From assembly GCF_013602415.1 (NCBI RefSeq), contig NZ_WPAG02000002.1, positions 2,793,480-2,857,479 on the forward strand: a stretch of 64,000 bases of DNA. Reading direction: 5' to 3'. Positions 56,272-64,000 of this stretch are shown one piece after another. The notes beneath the pieces were generated by a model. It was not told where the DNA came from. It did no database searches and saw only the letters and a list, made by a program, of their open reading frames with translations. The position numbers and the translations under genes are program-made. The first letter of the stretch is position 1. Each line of letters opens with the position of its first letter. This DNA comes from Rhodococcus sp. B50 (GTDB lineage Bacteria; Actinomycetota; Actinomycetes; Mycobacteriales; Mycobacteriaceae).

Positions 56272-56760
56272 TTGCAGGCTCGGACGAAGAAGACTCTCGC
56301 GCTGCTAGTGGTGGCCCTGGTGGTCGTGGTAGCGGGAGTGGCCGCCACGGTGTGGAAACTGGTCGATTCGGCCGAGCCCACGCTCCCGACCATCACCGCG
56401 TACGCCCGGGGGGAGACCGTGACGGTCGATCCCGCGCAGCACTGCAATCTCTACCTCGAGGACTGCGTGGAGAACCCCATCGGTCAGCTCGACGTGCCGG
56501 CGGGCTACCCGCTGCAGTTGTCGCTCCCGACGGAGATCTCCGATGCTCCGTGGCGCATCCTCACCGTCTACGGCGATACGCAGACCGGCCAGACCTACAT
56601 CGACGGTGCCATGTTCGAGGCGGGTGCACGGCGGACGCTCACCGTGGAGAGCTCTCCTGAGCTGCAACTGCTCGGCGTCGAGATCCAGTTGCCGTCGGCC
56701 GTGGTCGACGAGGCCGGTGAACCGATTGCGCACGCCGTCTGGGCCGTGAAGACCTTCTGA
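56272..56760 (+). CDS. DUF2771 protein, single membrane anchor
   Basis: A 162-residue protein with one N-terminal membrane helix (about 8-28: ALLVVALVVVVAGVAATVWK) and an extracytoplasmic beta-rich domain containing VDPAQHCNLYLEDC (two cysteines that could form a disulfide), and QLSLPTEISDAPWRILTVYG. It matches DUF2771 (Rv0875c). The start is probably a TTG at 56272, two nucleotides after the MFS stop (56268-56270), since no ATG or GTG precedes the helix; this is uncertain. It is probably translated together with the MFS gene. Confidence 0.72.
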   Translation: MQARTKKTLALLVVALVVVVAGVAATVWKLVDSAEPTLPTITAYARGETVTVDPAQHCNLYLEDCVENPIGQLDVPAGYPLQLSLPTEISDAPWRILTVYGDTQTGQTYIDGAMFEAGARRTLTVESSPELQLLGVEIQLPSAVVDEAGEPIAHAVWAVKTF

Positions 56761-56774
56761 GCCCGGCCGCACGA

Positions 56775-56815
56775 ACGACAGGCCGCCCTCGCCGGTAGCG
56801 AGGGCGGCCTGTCGT
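56775..56815. terminator. Bidirectional terminator between DUF2771 and cspB-like gene
   Basis: A perfect 18-bp stem: ACGACAGGCCGCCCTCGC (56775-56792) pairs with GCGAGGGCGGCCTGTCGT (56798-56815), loop CGGTA. It lies between convergent genes and on the plus strand is followed by GTTTC. Confidence 0.85.
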
Positions 56816-56824
56816 GTTTCGTCC

Positions 56825-57232
56825 CTAGTGGTCGAGCTCGCGCGCGATCGCCCGCATGACCTCGGAGATGCGCTGCCCGGTCTTGCGGTCGGGATAACGC
56901 CCGCGCCGCAGATCAGGCTGTACCGCTGCTTCGAGCAGCTTGATCATGTCCTCGACCATGCCGTGCAGCTCGTCCGGTGCGCGGCGCTTCTGCTGGGCAG
57001 GAGCCTCGCGGCGTCCCTGCCGCAGCGTGGGTTGCTCGAGGAGCTCGACCTTGAGCGCCTGCGGACCCCGGCGACCCACCGCCATACCGAACTCGACGCG
57101 CTGGCCGGGCTTGAGCGCCTCCACTCCCTCGGGGAGCGCGGAGGCGCGCACGTAGACGTCCTCACCCTCGTCCTGGGACAGGAAGCCGAAGCCCTTTTCG
57201 ACGTCGTACCACTTCACCTTGCCGGTCGGCAC
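56825..57232 (-). CDS. cspB: Cold-shock domain protein, CspB-like with C-terminal extension
   Basis: A 135-residue protein: a cold-shock domain (1-68; [20 protein letters not shown], then [10 protein letters not shown]) with RNP1 KGFGFL and RNP2 VYVRAS, followed by a helical extension ([20 protein letters not shown], then [14 protein letters not shown]). This long form matches mycobacterial CspB (Rv0871, 135 aa). The GTG at 57232 gives the homologue's length; a GTG at 57241 is possible. It binds RNA/ssDNA in stress or growth control. It is convergent with DUF2771 and divergent from the membrane protein at 57426. Confidence 0.86.
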   Translation of the reverse strand: MPTGKVKWYDVEKGFGFLSQDEGEDVYVRASALPEGVEALKPGQRVEFGMAVGRRGPQALKVELLEQPTLRQGRREAPAQQKRRAPDELHGMVEDMIKLLEAAVQPDLRRGRYPDRKTGQRISEVMRAIARELDH

Positions 57233-57425
57233 CGCGCTCACCTGCTCCTCGACAGCTGTGCCCCGGACGGGGCAACCCGTTTACCATGCAAAACAACGCG
57301 CCCCGACTCGGTCGAGCGGGACGCGTGGACGCTCCTCAGTGTACCTGCAGGGGTGTGCGTCCCCCCGAATCGTCTTCCCGCTCCCGGACGTCACCACGGG
57401 ACTCCGCGACGACTACCGTGGTCAC

Positions 57426-57668
57426 GTGGGTACTTCATCTTCGGATTCGTCTGCCGCCCCGCGTAACGGCCTCCTGAAGGCCGCGATCGTGTGCTTCGCC
57501 GTCGGCGTGGTGGCCGTCCTCGCCATCTTCCTCACCCCGTTGATCACCGACGGCAAGCCCGGGCTCGTGCTGTATCTGCTGACCCTCGCCTGGCCGCTCG
57601 GCTTCGCGCTCGCCATCGCTTTCGCGCTGAGCTCGGGCCGGCGCGCACGGAACGGAGATCGGACATGA
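57426..57668 (+). CDS. Small two-helix membrane protein
   Basis: An 80-residue protein with two helices (about 18-38 and 46-67: GLVLYLLTLAWPLGFALAIA) and a charged C terminus. I do not recognise a family. The GTG at 57426 starts immediately after a CCGTGGTCAC segment. Its stop overlaps the yccF ATG by 4 nt (ATGA at 57665-57668), so it is translationally coupled to YccF. Confidence 0.72.
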   Translation: MGTSSSDSSAAPRNGLLKAAIVCFAVGVVAVLAIFLTPLITDGKPGLVLYLLTLAWPLGFALAIAFALSSGRRARNGDRT

Positions 57669-58057
57669 GGATCCTCCTCAACATCATCTGGCTGATCTTC
57701 GGCGGCCTGTGGCTCGCGCTCGGCTACTTCGCGGCCGGTCTGATCTGCTGCATCCTCATCATCACCATCCCCTTCGGGATCGCGTCGTTCCGCATCGGCG
57801 TCTACGCGTTGTGGCCGTTCGGCAAGACGACGGTCGACAAGCCGACGGCCGGCACCGCGTCGCTGATCGGCAATGTCATCTGGATCGTGGTCGCCGGCAT
57901 CTGGCTGGCTCTCGGACACATCGCCACGGCGATCGCCATGGCTGTCACGATCATCGGTATCCCGCTCGCGATCGCGAACCTCAAGATGATCCCGATCTCC
58001 CTGATGCCCCTGGGGAAGGAGATCGTCCCTGTGGATTCCCGTCCGAGTTACATGTGA
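57665..58057 (+). CDS. yccF: YccF-domain membrane protein (Rv0870c-like)
   Basis: A 130-residue protein with two YccF-domain halves: IIWLIFGGLWLALGYFAAGL, LICCILIITIPFGIASFRIG and later IVVAGIWLALGHIATAIAMA with VTIIGIPLAIANLKMIPISL. The halves resemble each other, so it arose by internal duplication. YccF proteins are inner-membrane proteins of unknown function. It matches Rv0870c. The ATG at 57665 is fixed by the 4-nt overlap. Its stop lies in the CRP-type site that precedes rpfA. Confidence 0.86.
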   Translation: MRILLNIIWLIFGGLWLALGYFAAGLICCILIITIPFGIASFRIGVYALWPFGKTTVDKPTAGTASLIGNVIWIVVAGIWLALGHIATAIAMAVTIIGIPLAIANLKMIPISLMPLGKEIVPVDSRPSYM

Positions 58058-58068
58058 TCTTAATCACA
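58053..58068 (+). promoter_or_regulatory. CRP/GlxR-type binding site upstream of rpfA
   Basis: TGTGATCTTAATCACA is a perfect palindrome with the CRP-family core TGTGA(N6)TCACA. M. tuberculosis CRP (Rv3676) is known to act on rpfA, so the same control is likely here. The site overlaps the yccF stop and lies about 460 nt before the rpfA start, upstream of its riboswitch. Confidence 0.8.
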
Positions 58069-58199
58069 TAACAAGGAGATAACAGGCGGGACTCGAAACG
58101 GATTTTCGGGTACCCGAACCCCACTACCTGGGACTTTATTCCCTGGTCCGCGCCGCGCGTCTCTGTCGCCGCGTGAATCGGCGCGTTATCAATTGGTGA

Positions 58200-59120
<921 letters not shown>

Positions 59121-59135
59121 CACCCCGAACATCCC

Positions 59136-59173
59136 GGAAAGGCCCCGCACCACTGATGGTGCGGGGCCTTTCC
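59136..59173 (+). terminator. Terminator after rpfA
   Basis: A 17-bp perfect stem, GGAAAGGCCCCGCACCA (59136-59152) with TGGTGCGGGGCCTTTCC (59157-59173), loop CTGA. Confidence 0.85.
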
Positions 59174-59205
59174 GCATCCGGAACCCGCATGTATCTCTAC
59201 GAACG

Positions 59206-59242
59206 ACGACGCCCGGCCCCTGGGAAAGGGACCGGGCGTCGT
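59206..59242 (-). terminator. Terminator of the small minus-strand gene
   Basis: ACGACGCCCGG (59206-59216) pairs with CCGGGCGTCGT (59232-59242); the inner CCC/GGG (59218-59220/59228-59230) extends it after one mismatch. It lies downstream of the gene ending at 59271. Confidence 0.75.
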
Positions 59243-59270
59243 ACGGAAGAATCGATTCGGTGATCTGCGA

Positions 59271-59459
59271 TCAGCGGTTGATCACCGTCTTCGGGTGCGT
59301 GTAGGGCAGGTCCTCGACCGGCAACGGAAACACGGTGTCCTCACCGTAGGGGGAGAGCGGACCGGATCGCGTGGACGACAGTTCGGTGACAGCGTGCTCA
59401 CCGTCGGCCAGCTCGGGCCATCCGTGGTCGACGTAATGCTTTTTCGAAGAGGTAGCCAT
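59271..59459 (-). CDS. Small conserved hypothetical (Rv0863 position)
   Basis: A 62-residue hydrophilic protein ([20 protein letters not shown], then ending [13 protein letters not shown]) with no helix prediction or known domain. It sits where Rv0863 lies relative to Rv0862c and rpfA, and has its own terminator at 59206, which supports it. No ribosome site is seen before the ATG at 59459; CAAAAT about 6 nt upstream could be a -10 of a leaderless mRNA. Confidence 0.7.
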   Translation of the reverse strand: MATSSKKHYVDHGWPELADGEHAVTELSSTRSGPLSPYGEDTVFPLPVEDLPYTHPKTVINR

Positions 59460-59518
59460 GCGCTCATTTTGGCAGGTGAGTTCGGGGCCTGCTACCGCAG
59501 GTCTCTAATCTGGAGGGG

Positions 59519-61798
59519 ATGTCCCCGACCACGCCCGCTCCCGACACCGCCTCGGACTCCCTCGCCCGCTGGCTGGCAGGTCGACGCGACACGGATCTCG
59601 CTGCCACGCTGCGCGCCCGGCCCGACCTCGTGGTGCCGCCACCGGCAAGCATGAACGTGCTCGCCAACCGGGCGCAGCAACGCGCCTCGGTGTTCCGTGC
59701 GGCCGACGAACTCGACACCGCCACCTTCGGAATCATCGAGGTGCTGGCGCGTCTCGGAGCGGTCGAATCCCCTGTGTCCCGGGCCGCCGTACTCGACGAG
59801 GTGTCCGGCCGGATCAGCGCGAGGAATCTCGACCGGATCCTGTCCGCTCTGCGCTCGTTGCTTCTCGTCTGGGGACCCACCGACGAGTTGCGGGTCGCCG
59901 CTGCCGCCGTGGACGCCGTCCCGTGGCGCGTGGGACGCAGCAGCGACGCCACCGGTCCGTCCCGGCAGGAACTCGACGATCTCCTTGCGGCGCTACCCCC
60001 CGAGCAACGCAGCATCCTCGACACCTTGTCCCGCACGTCCCCGATCGGCCGTACCCGCGACGCCGCGACCGGAACGCCCGCCGATCGGCCCGTGCAGAAA
60101 CTGCTCGCCGCCGGACTGCTCTTCCGTATCGACGACGAGACCGTCGAACTCCCCCACCGGGTGGGCCAGGCGCTGCGCGACGACGCCCCCTTCGACCCGG
60201 CGGCACTCACTCCCCCGCGCGCGCCGAAGCCCACCCGGTCGACTGCCGACGTCAACGCGACCGCCGCCGGCGCCGCCCTCGAACTGCTGCGGCACTGCGA
60301 GGACGTCCTCGACACCCTCGGTGCGCAACCTGCCCCCGTCCTCAAGGCCGGGGGACTCGGTGTCCGCGAACTGCATCGCGTCGGGAAGGTTGTCGGTCTC
60401 GACGACGAAAAGACGGCTCTGGTCGTCGAGGTCCTCGCCGGCGCCGGGCTGATCGCGCGCGGCCTACCCGACCCGCCCACCCCCGGCGACGACGATCACT
60501 GGGCCCCGACCACCGCCACCGACGCGTGGCTCGCCGCCTCCCCGGCCTACCGCTGGGCAGTCCTGGCCGGCGCCTGGCTCGATCTGCCGCGGCGCCCCTG
60601 GCTGATCGGCCGGCGCGACCCGAACGACAAACCGGTCGCCGCTCTCTCCGACGAGGTGAAGTCCCCCACCGCCACCCGCGACCGGCGACTCCTGCTCGAC
60701 GTCCTCTCCGAGGTGCCGGCGGCGGGATCGGACGTCGCCGATCTCCGTGCGGCTGCGGCGTGGCGTCGTCCTCGCTGGGCGGGGCGCTTCGACACGACGA
60801 GCGTCGTGGAAACCGTGCGTGAGGCGACGACCCTCGGTCTCGTCGCGCACGGCATGCTCGCGTCGCCCGGCAAGGCGCTGCTGCACGGTGGCGACGCCGA
60901 GGCCGAGATGGCTGCCGTGCTGCCCGAACCCGTCGACTACGTGCTCGTCCAGGCCGACCTGACGGTCGTCGCCCCCGGACCTCTCGTCCCCCGACTCGGC
61001 GAGCGGATCGCGCTCGTGGCGGACGTCGAATCGGCCGGTGCCGCGACCGTCTACCGGATCGGCGACAGCAGCATCCGGCGCGCGCTCGACGCCGGTCTCG
61101 GCGCGAGCGACCTGCACGATCTGTTCGCGACGCATTCCCGCACTCCGGTGCCGCAGTCGCTCACCTACCTGATCGACGACGTCGCGCGTCGCCACGGACG
61201 CCTGCGCGCAGGTGTCGCGACGTCCTTCGTCCGCGCCGACGACCCTGCCCTCCTCACCGAGGTGTTGTCCGCCCCGGTCGCCGCGATGCTCGCTCTGCGT
61301 GCGGTTGCCCCGACCGTCGCGATCTCGCAGGCGCCGCTCGCCGAGGTACTCACCGAGCTGCGTTCCGCGGGCTTCGCTCCAGCCGGAGAGGACGCTTCGG
61401 GAGCGATCGTGGATCTACGGCCCCGAGGGGCCCGTGTCGCGATGCCACGCGCCCGGGCCCGTTACGCCGGACCGACCGCGCCGAGCGACGAGCAGCTCGA
61501 CACTCTGGTGCGTACGCTGCGCGCCGGCGACCGTGCGGAGACCGCGACACCGACGGCCTCGGCGCGCGGTGACGGCAGCAGGTCCGGGGGCGCGGCGACT
61601 CTCGCGCTACTGCAGCTCGCCGTGCACGGCAAGCGCAGCGTCACCCTCGGCTACGTCGACGCCCAAGGGGTGGCGACGCGGCGGATCGTCGACCCGGTGT
61701 CGGTGGGCGGCGGACAGGTGCAGGCATTCGACCCGGCGACCGGCTCGGTGCGCAGTTTCGTGCTGCACCGCGTCACCTCGGTGGCACTCGTCGACTGA
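59519..61798 (+). CDS. Helicase-associated domain protein (Rv0862c-like)
   Basis: A 759-residue soluble protein that matches Rv0862c (756 aa), which lies next to the XPB-type helicase gene. There are no Walker motifs. The C-terminal third carries the helicase XPB/Ssl2-type N-terminal-like domain (Helicase_C_3 family), including GSVRSFVLHRVTSVALVD at the end. N-terminal winged-helix repeats (LARLGAVESPVSRAAVLDEV and RSILDTLSRTSPIGRTRDAA) are plausible. It may be a partner of the XPB helicase in repair. The ATG at 59519 follows GGAGGGG very closely; the spacing is short. Confidence 0.82.
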   Translation: MSPTTPAPDTASDSLARWLAGRRDTDLAATLRARPDLVVPPPASMNVLANRAQQRASVFRAADELDTATFGIIEVLARLGAVESPVSRAAVLDEVSGRISARNLDRILSALRSLLLVWGPTDELRVAAAAVDAVPWRVGRSSDATGPSRQELDDLLAALPPEQRSILDTLSRTSPIGRTRDAATGTPADRPVQKLLAAGLLFRIDDETVELPHRVGQALRDDAPFDPAALTPPRAPKPTRSTADVNATAAGAALELLRHCEDVLDTLGAQPAPVLKAGGLGVRELHRVGKVVGLDDEKTALVVEVLAGAGLIARGLPDPPTPGDDDHWAPTTATDAWLAASPAYRWAVLAGAWLDLPRRPWLIGRRDPNDKPVAALSDEVKSPTATRDRRLLLDVLSEVPAAGSDVADLRAAAAWRRPRWAGRFDTTSVVETVREATTLGLVAHGMLASPGKALLHGGDAEAEMAAVLPEPVDYVLVQADLTVVAPGPLVPRLGERIALVADVESAGAATVYRIGDSSIRRALDAGLGASDLHDLFATHSRTPVPQSLTYLIDDVARRHGRLRAGVATSFVRADDPALLTEVLSAPVAAMLALRAVAPTVAISQAPLAEVLTELRSAGFAPAGEDASGAIVDLRPRGARVAMPRARARYAGPTAPSDEQLDTLVRTLRAGDRAETATPTASARGDGSRSGGAATLALLQLAVHGKRSVTLGYVDAQGVATRRIVDPVSVGGGQVQAFDPATGSVRSFVLHRVTSVALVD

Positions 61799-61818
61799 CG
61801 ACGGAACGCGTGCGGCCG

Positions 61819-62295
61819 TCAGATACTCGACGGCAGGTCGCGCACGAGCGTGAACGGTGACGCCGCAATCCGCGACGCCGGCGTCGCCACGAACGTGAGA
61901 CCGAGCAGCGTCCCCTCGTCGACGGGCCGGAACTCGTCGCGCACCCAGCGCCACGGTACCGGCCCGCCCGCTCCGTACGACACGACGATCGCGTTGCGCC
62001 CGTCGAGCCACGACGGTTCGAGCGCGACCCGCATGGGCAGCACCTCGCGCAGGGCGCCGTCTCCGTCGTCGAGGAGGTTCACCGCACTTCCGCCGTCGGC
62101 GAACCGCTTGCCGTACCAGCGGGGCATCCCCCCGAGCGCGATGGCCCGGGGCGCGGCGACCCTCAGCGCAGCCGGTCCGACGAAGACGGCCCGGTACGTG
62201 CCGGCGGCCGGAAGTGCGTCGGCGTGCAGCATCCGGAATCGTTCCTGCAGTCCGCGTATCGATCGCGGCAGCACGTCGGTGTCCCGTGTCGTCAT
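61819..62295 (-). CDS. Hypothetical protein coupled to GMC oxidoreductase
   Basis: A 158-residue soluble protein that I do not recognise. A central block, ALGGMPRWYGKRFADGGSAVNLL and a later FRPVDEGTLLGLTFVATPAS, look conserved; no transmembrane segment is seen. The ATG (62293-62295) follows GAGGAGAACTC and overlaps the GMC oxidoreductase stop by 4 nt (ATGA), so it is translated with it. It may act on or chaperone the oxidoreductase product. Confidence 0.75.
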   Translation of the reverse strand: MTTRDTDVLPRSIRGLQERFRMLHADALPAAGTYRAVFVGPAALRVAAPRAIALGGMPRWYGKRFADGGSAVNLLDDGDGALREVLPMRVALEPSWLDGRNAIVVSYGAGGPVPWRWVRDEFRPVDEGTLLGLTFVATPASRIAASPFTLVRDLPSSI

Positions 62296-63932
62296 GAGTT
62301 CTCCTCGGTGGTGTGCACGAATGTGGTTGTGGCGGTGTGGTCATCGGGTACACGACGCGCGGCGTAGCGCGCCGCGAAGCGTTCGGCCATCGCCGTGATG
62401 GTGAGCGACGGGTTGACACCGACGTTGGCGGGGATCGCGGAACCGTCCACGACATAGAGACCCGGATGCCCGAACACCTGGTGGTCGGTGTCGATCACGC
62501 CGTCCGTTGCGTCGGTGCCCATCGACGCACCTCCGAGGATATGCGCGGTGATGGATTTGCCACCGACGCTCTCGAGCAACAGGTTCAGTGGTCGTCCGCC
62601 GATCGACTCGGCGAACGACCGGGCGACAGCGTTCGCCTGGGGCAGGTAACTCGGCGCCTGCAGACCGGGTACCGCGCGCGAGCGCAGCACGCGCCGCCAG
62701 GGTCGCACCGGCGACCGGTCGAACACCAGCCGGATCTCGTTCTCCACGTCCTGCATCACCGTGAACACACTGAGCCGCCGAATAAAGTTGCGCGCGAACA
62801 TCGTCCGCAGTTGCAGGGCCGGTCGCGACGCCAGGGCCCGCAGCGCCGCCCGCCGTCGACGGCGGGGATCGTCACCGTCCACCAAGGGTCCGAGCTGCAG
62901 CCGCATGTGCCATCCCCCGACGTAGCGGTTCTGGGTGACGTGGGTGCGGTCGTCCGGGTAGAACTCGCTCGAGATCGTCGGCCCACGGGTGAGGTCGACA
63001 TCGACGTCGTCGGCGAGCACGGCGGTGATCGCCTCGGAGTTCGTGCGCACCCCGACGCCGAGACGCTGCGACACGTTCGGCAGTCCCCCGTTCTCCCGCG
63101 ACCGGAACAACAGTTCCACGGTGCCGAGGACACCCGCGGCGAGGACGACCTCCGGGGCGCGGAGACGCTCACCGTCGGCGAGTTCCACTTCGTACCCGCC
63201 GCCGTCGAGCGCGGCGACGGACACCACGCGGCTGTCCGGCCGGATCTCGGCGCCGCGGCGCTGCGCGAGCCACAGATAGTTGAGGTCGAGGGTGTTCTTG
63301 CTGCCGTAGGGGCATCCGACGAGGCATCCGCCGCACATCACGCACCCGGTGCGCTCCGGCCCTTCTCCACCGAAGAAGGGATCGGGGACGGTGACGCCCT
63401 CGTCTCCGAACCAGATCGCCATCGGCGTCGGACCGTAGGTCTCACCCGCCCCGGCCCGTCGGGCGACGACCTCCAGGTGCTCGTCCATGGGTCCCTTGAT
63501 CGGGGCGGTCGCGCGGCCGAGCATGCGGGCGGCCGTCCGGTAGTGCTCGGTCAGCTCCGCGCGCCATCCGTCCGGCACCGACGGCCACGCGGGGTCGGTG
63601 AAGAACGCGTCCTTCGGTTCGAGCAGCACACCCGCCCAGACGATGCTGCCGCCGCCCACGCCGACTCCCCCGATGATCCCGACGTGGGAGAGGACGCGCT
63701 GGGCGAAGAATCCGCGCAGCCCCAGCTCGGGCACCCACAGATAGCGGCGGGGATCGCGGCGGGCCGCCTCGAAGTCGTCGCGGGTGTGCCGGCGACCCTG
63801 TTCGAGCACGACCACCTTCCGGCCCTGATCCGTCAGGCGCAGCGCCGCGACGGCACCGCCGAATCCGCTGCCCACCACGAGGACGTCGGCGGCGCCGCCG
63901 TCCGAAGCATCCGCCTGGCTCTGCGATGACAT
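62292..63932 (-). CDS. GMC-family flavin oxidoreductase with cysteine cluster
   Basis: A 546-residue FAD enzyme. GSGFGGAVAALRL near residue 22 binds FAD, GGVGVGGGSIVWAG is the GMC signature-like loop, and the C-terminal HILGGASMGTDATDGVIDTD, NVGVNPSLTITAMAERFA regions carry the catalytic His/Asn pattern. The insert CVMCGGCLVGCPYGSKNT (about residue 200) has the spacing CxxCxxCxxxCP. Such cysteines occur in GMC members related to cholesterol-oxidase-like enzymes. The substrate is unknown (alcohol or sterol likely). The ATG at 63932 is chosen; an ATG at 63977 adds 15 residues. Confidence 0.84.
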   Translation of the reverse strand: MSSQSQADASDGGAADVLVVGSGFGGAVAALRLTDQGRKVVVLEQGRRHTRDDFEAARRDPRRYLWVPELGLRGFFAQRVLSHVGIIGGVGVGGGSIVWAGVLLEPKDAFFTDPAWPSVPDGWRAELTEHYRTAARMLGRATAPIKGPMDEHLEVVARRAGAGETYGPTPMAIWFGDEGVTVPDPFFGGEGPERTGCVMCGGCLVGCPYGSKNTLDLNYLWLAQRRGAEIRPDSRVVSVAALDGGGYEVELADGERLRAPEVVLAAGVLGTVELLFRSRENGGLPNVSQRLGVGVRTNSEAITAVLADDVDVDLTRGPTISSEFYPDDRTHVTQNRYVGGWHMRLQLGPLVDGDDPRRRRRAALRALASRPALQLRTMFARNFIRRLSVFTVMQDVENEIRLVFDRSPVRPWRRVLRSRAVPGLQAPSYLPQANAVARSFAESIGGRPLNLLLESVGGKSITAHILGGASMGTDATDGVIDTDHQVFGHPGLYVVDGSAIPANVGVNPSLTITAMAERFAARYAARRVPDDHTATTTFVHTTEENS

Positions 63933-64000
63933 GGCGCAGAGCATAGAGGGCGACTCGTCCGGCTGCGGCGTTGACATACACCCTGTAGGTTCGCATCCCC

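Overview
The window is high-GC, tightly packed, leaderless-prone actinobacterial DNA. Gene content and order point to Rhodococcus or a close relative in the Mycobacteriales: a SepH-type septation protein beside serC, the pair gltA/citA, an RpfA under a c-di-AMP riboswitch, EchA6, CtpE and AccD3 homologues, and a DUF2530/MarR/SpoU/DUF2537 block. From about 33 kb to 62 kb the order and relative strands match, in inverted orientation, the M. tuberculosis interval Rv0862c to Rv0896 as I recall it, with local gains and losses. I see no insertion sequence, integrase, CRISPR array, rRNA or tRNA. It reads as a core-chromosome segment with accessory operons inserted. The species cannot be fixed from the sequence alone.

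Region by region. 0-5.3 kb: a SulP permease (cut by the left edge) and a CPA1 Na+/H+ antiporter, divergent from a GH15 glucoamylase/trehalase-like hydrolase and a flavin oxidoreductase. 5.3-10.5 kb, minus strand: a small Rv0909-like protein, the CtpE Ca2+ ATPase, an Rv0906-like metallo-hydrolase, echA6 and an SPW membrane protein, with a divergent TetR gene across a clear palindrome. 11-13 kb: an SPFH / ribbon-helix-helix / DUF2332 operon. 13-19 kb, plus strand: a flavoprotein coupled to a membrane-tethered HtrA-like protease, an MFS exporter behind a MerR/SoxR-type promoter, and an ABC-F ATPase abutting an S4 RNA-binding protein. 18.9-21.8 kb: a four-gene XRE/membrane/ABC export operon behind a perfect 13-bp-arm palindrome. 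21.9-26.2 kb: accD3, a GPP34 protein and prpE. 26.2-28 kb: a BrkB/holin-like/DUF3618 envelope operon. 28-30.5 kb: flavin reductase, RibD-like reductase, CinA C-terminal amidase and a hypothetical protein.

30.5-33 kb: an acyl-CoA dehydrogenase with a divergent TetR regulator. 33-41.4 kb: a duplicated-domain FKBP, gltA, a degraded class A beta-lactamase remnant, MFS, pdxH, citA, serC and sepH. 41.4-46.9 kb: envelope and membrane proteins including a DUF7144 paralogue pair, then DUF2537 and a SpoU methyltransferase. 47-54 kb: MarR, an NCS2 purine permease, DUF2530, PAP2, a large Hsp90-type GHKL ATPase coupled to DUF3027, and a lipoprotein cyclotransferase-like protein. 54.6-62 kb: MFS plus DUF2771, a CspB-like protein, YccF, rpfA (CRP/GlxR site plus riboswitch) and a helicase-associated protein. 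62-64 kb: a GMC oxidoreductase and a small partner.

Functionally the window mixes central carbon and amino-acid metabolism, acyl-CoA and mycolate-related enzymes (accD3, echA6, prpE, the acyl-CoA dehydrogenase), envelope maintenance, efflux, and growth or resuscitation control. Many neighbours overlap by 4 nt (ATGA or GTGA), so operons can be read with good confidence. The least understood units are the GHKL-ATPase/DUF3027 pair, the SPFH/RHH/DUF2332 operon, the DUF7144 cluster and the palindrome-controlled XRE/ABC operon.
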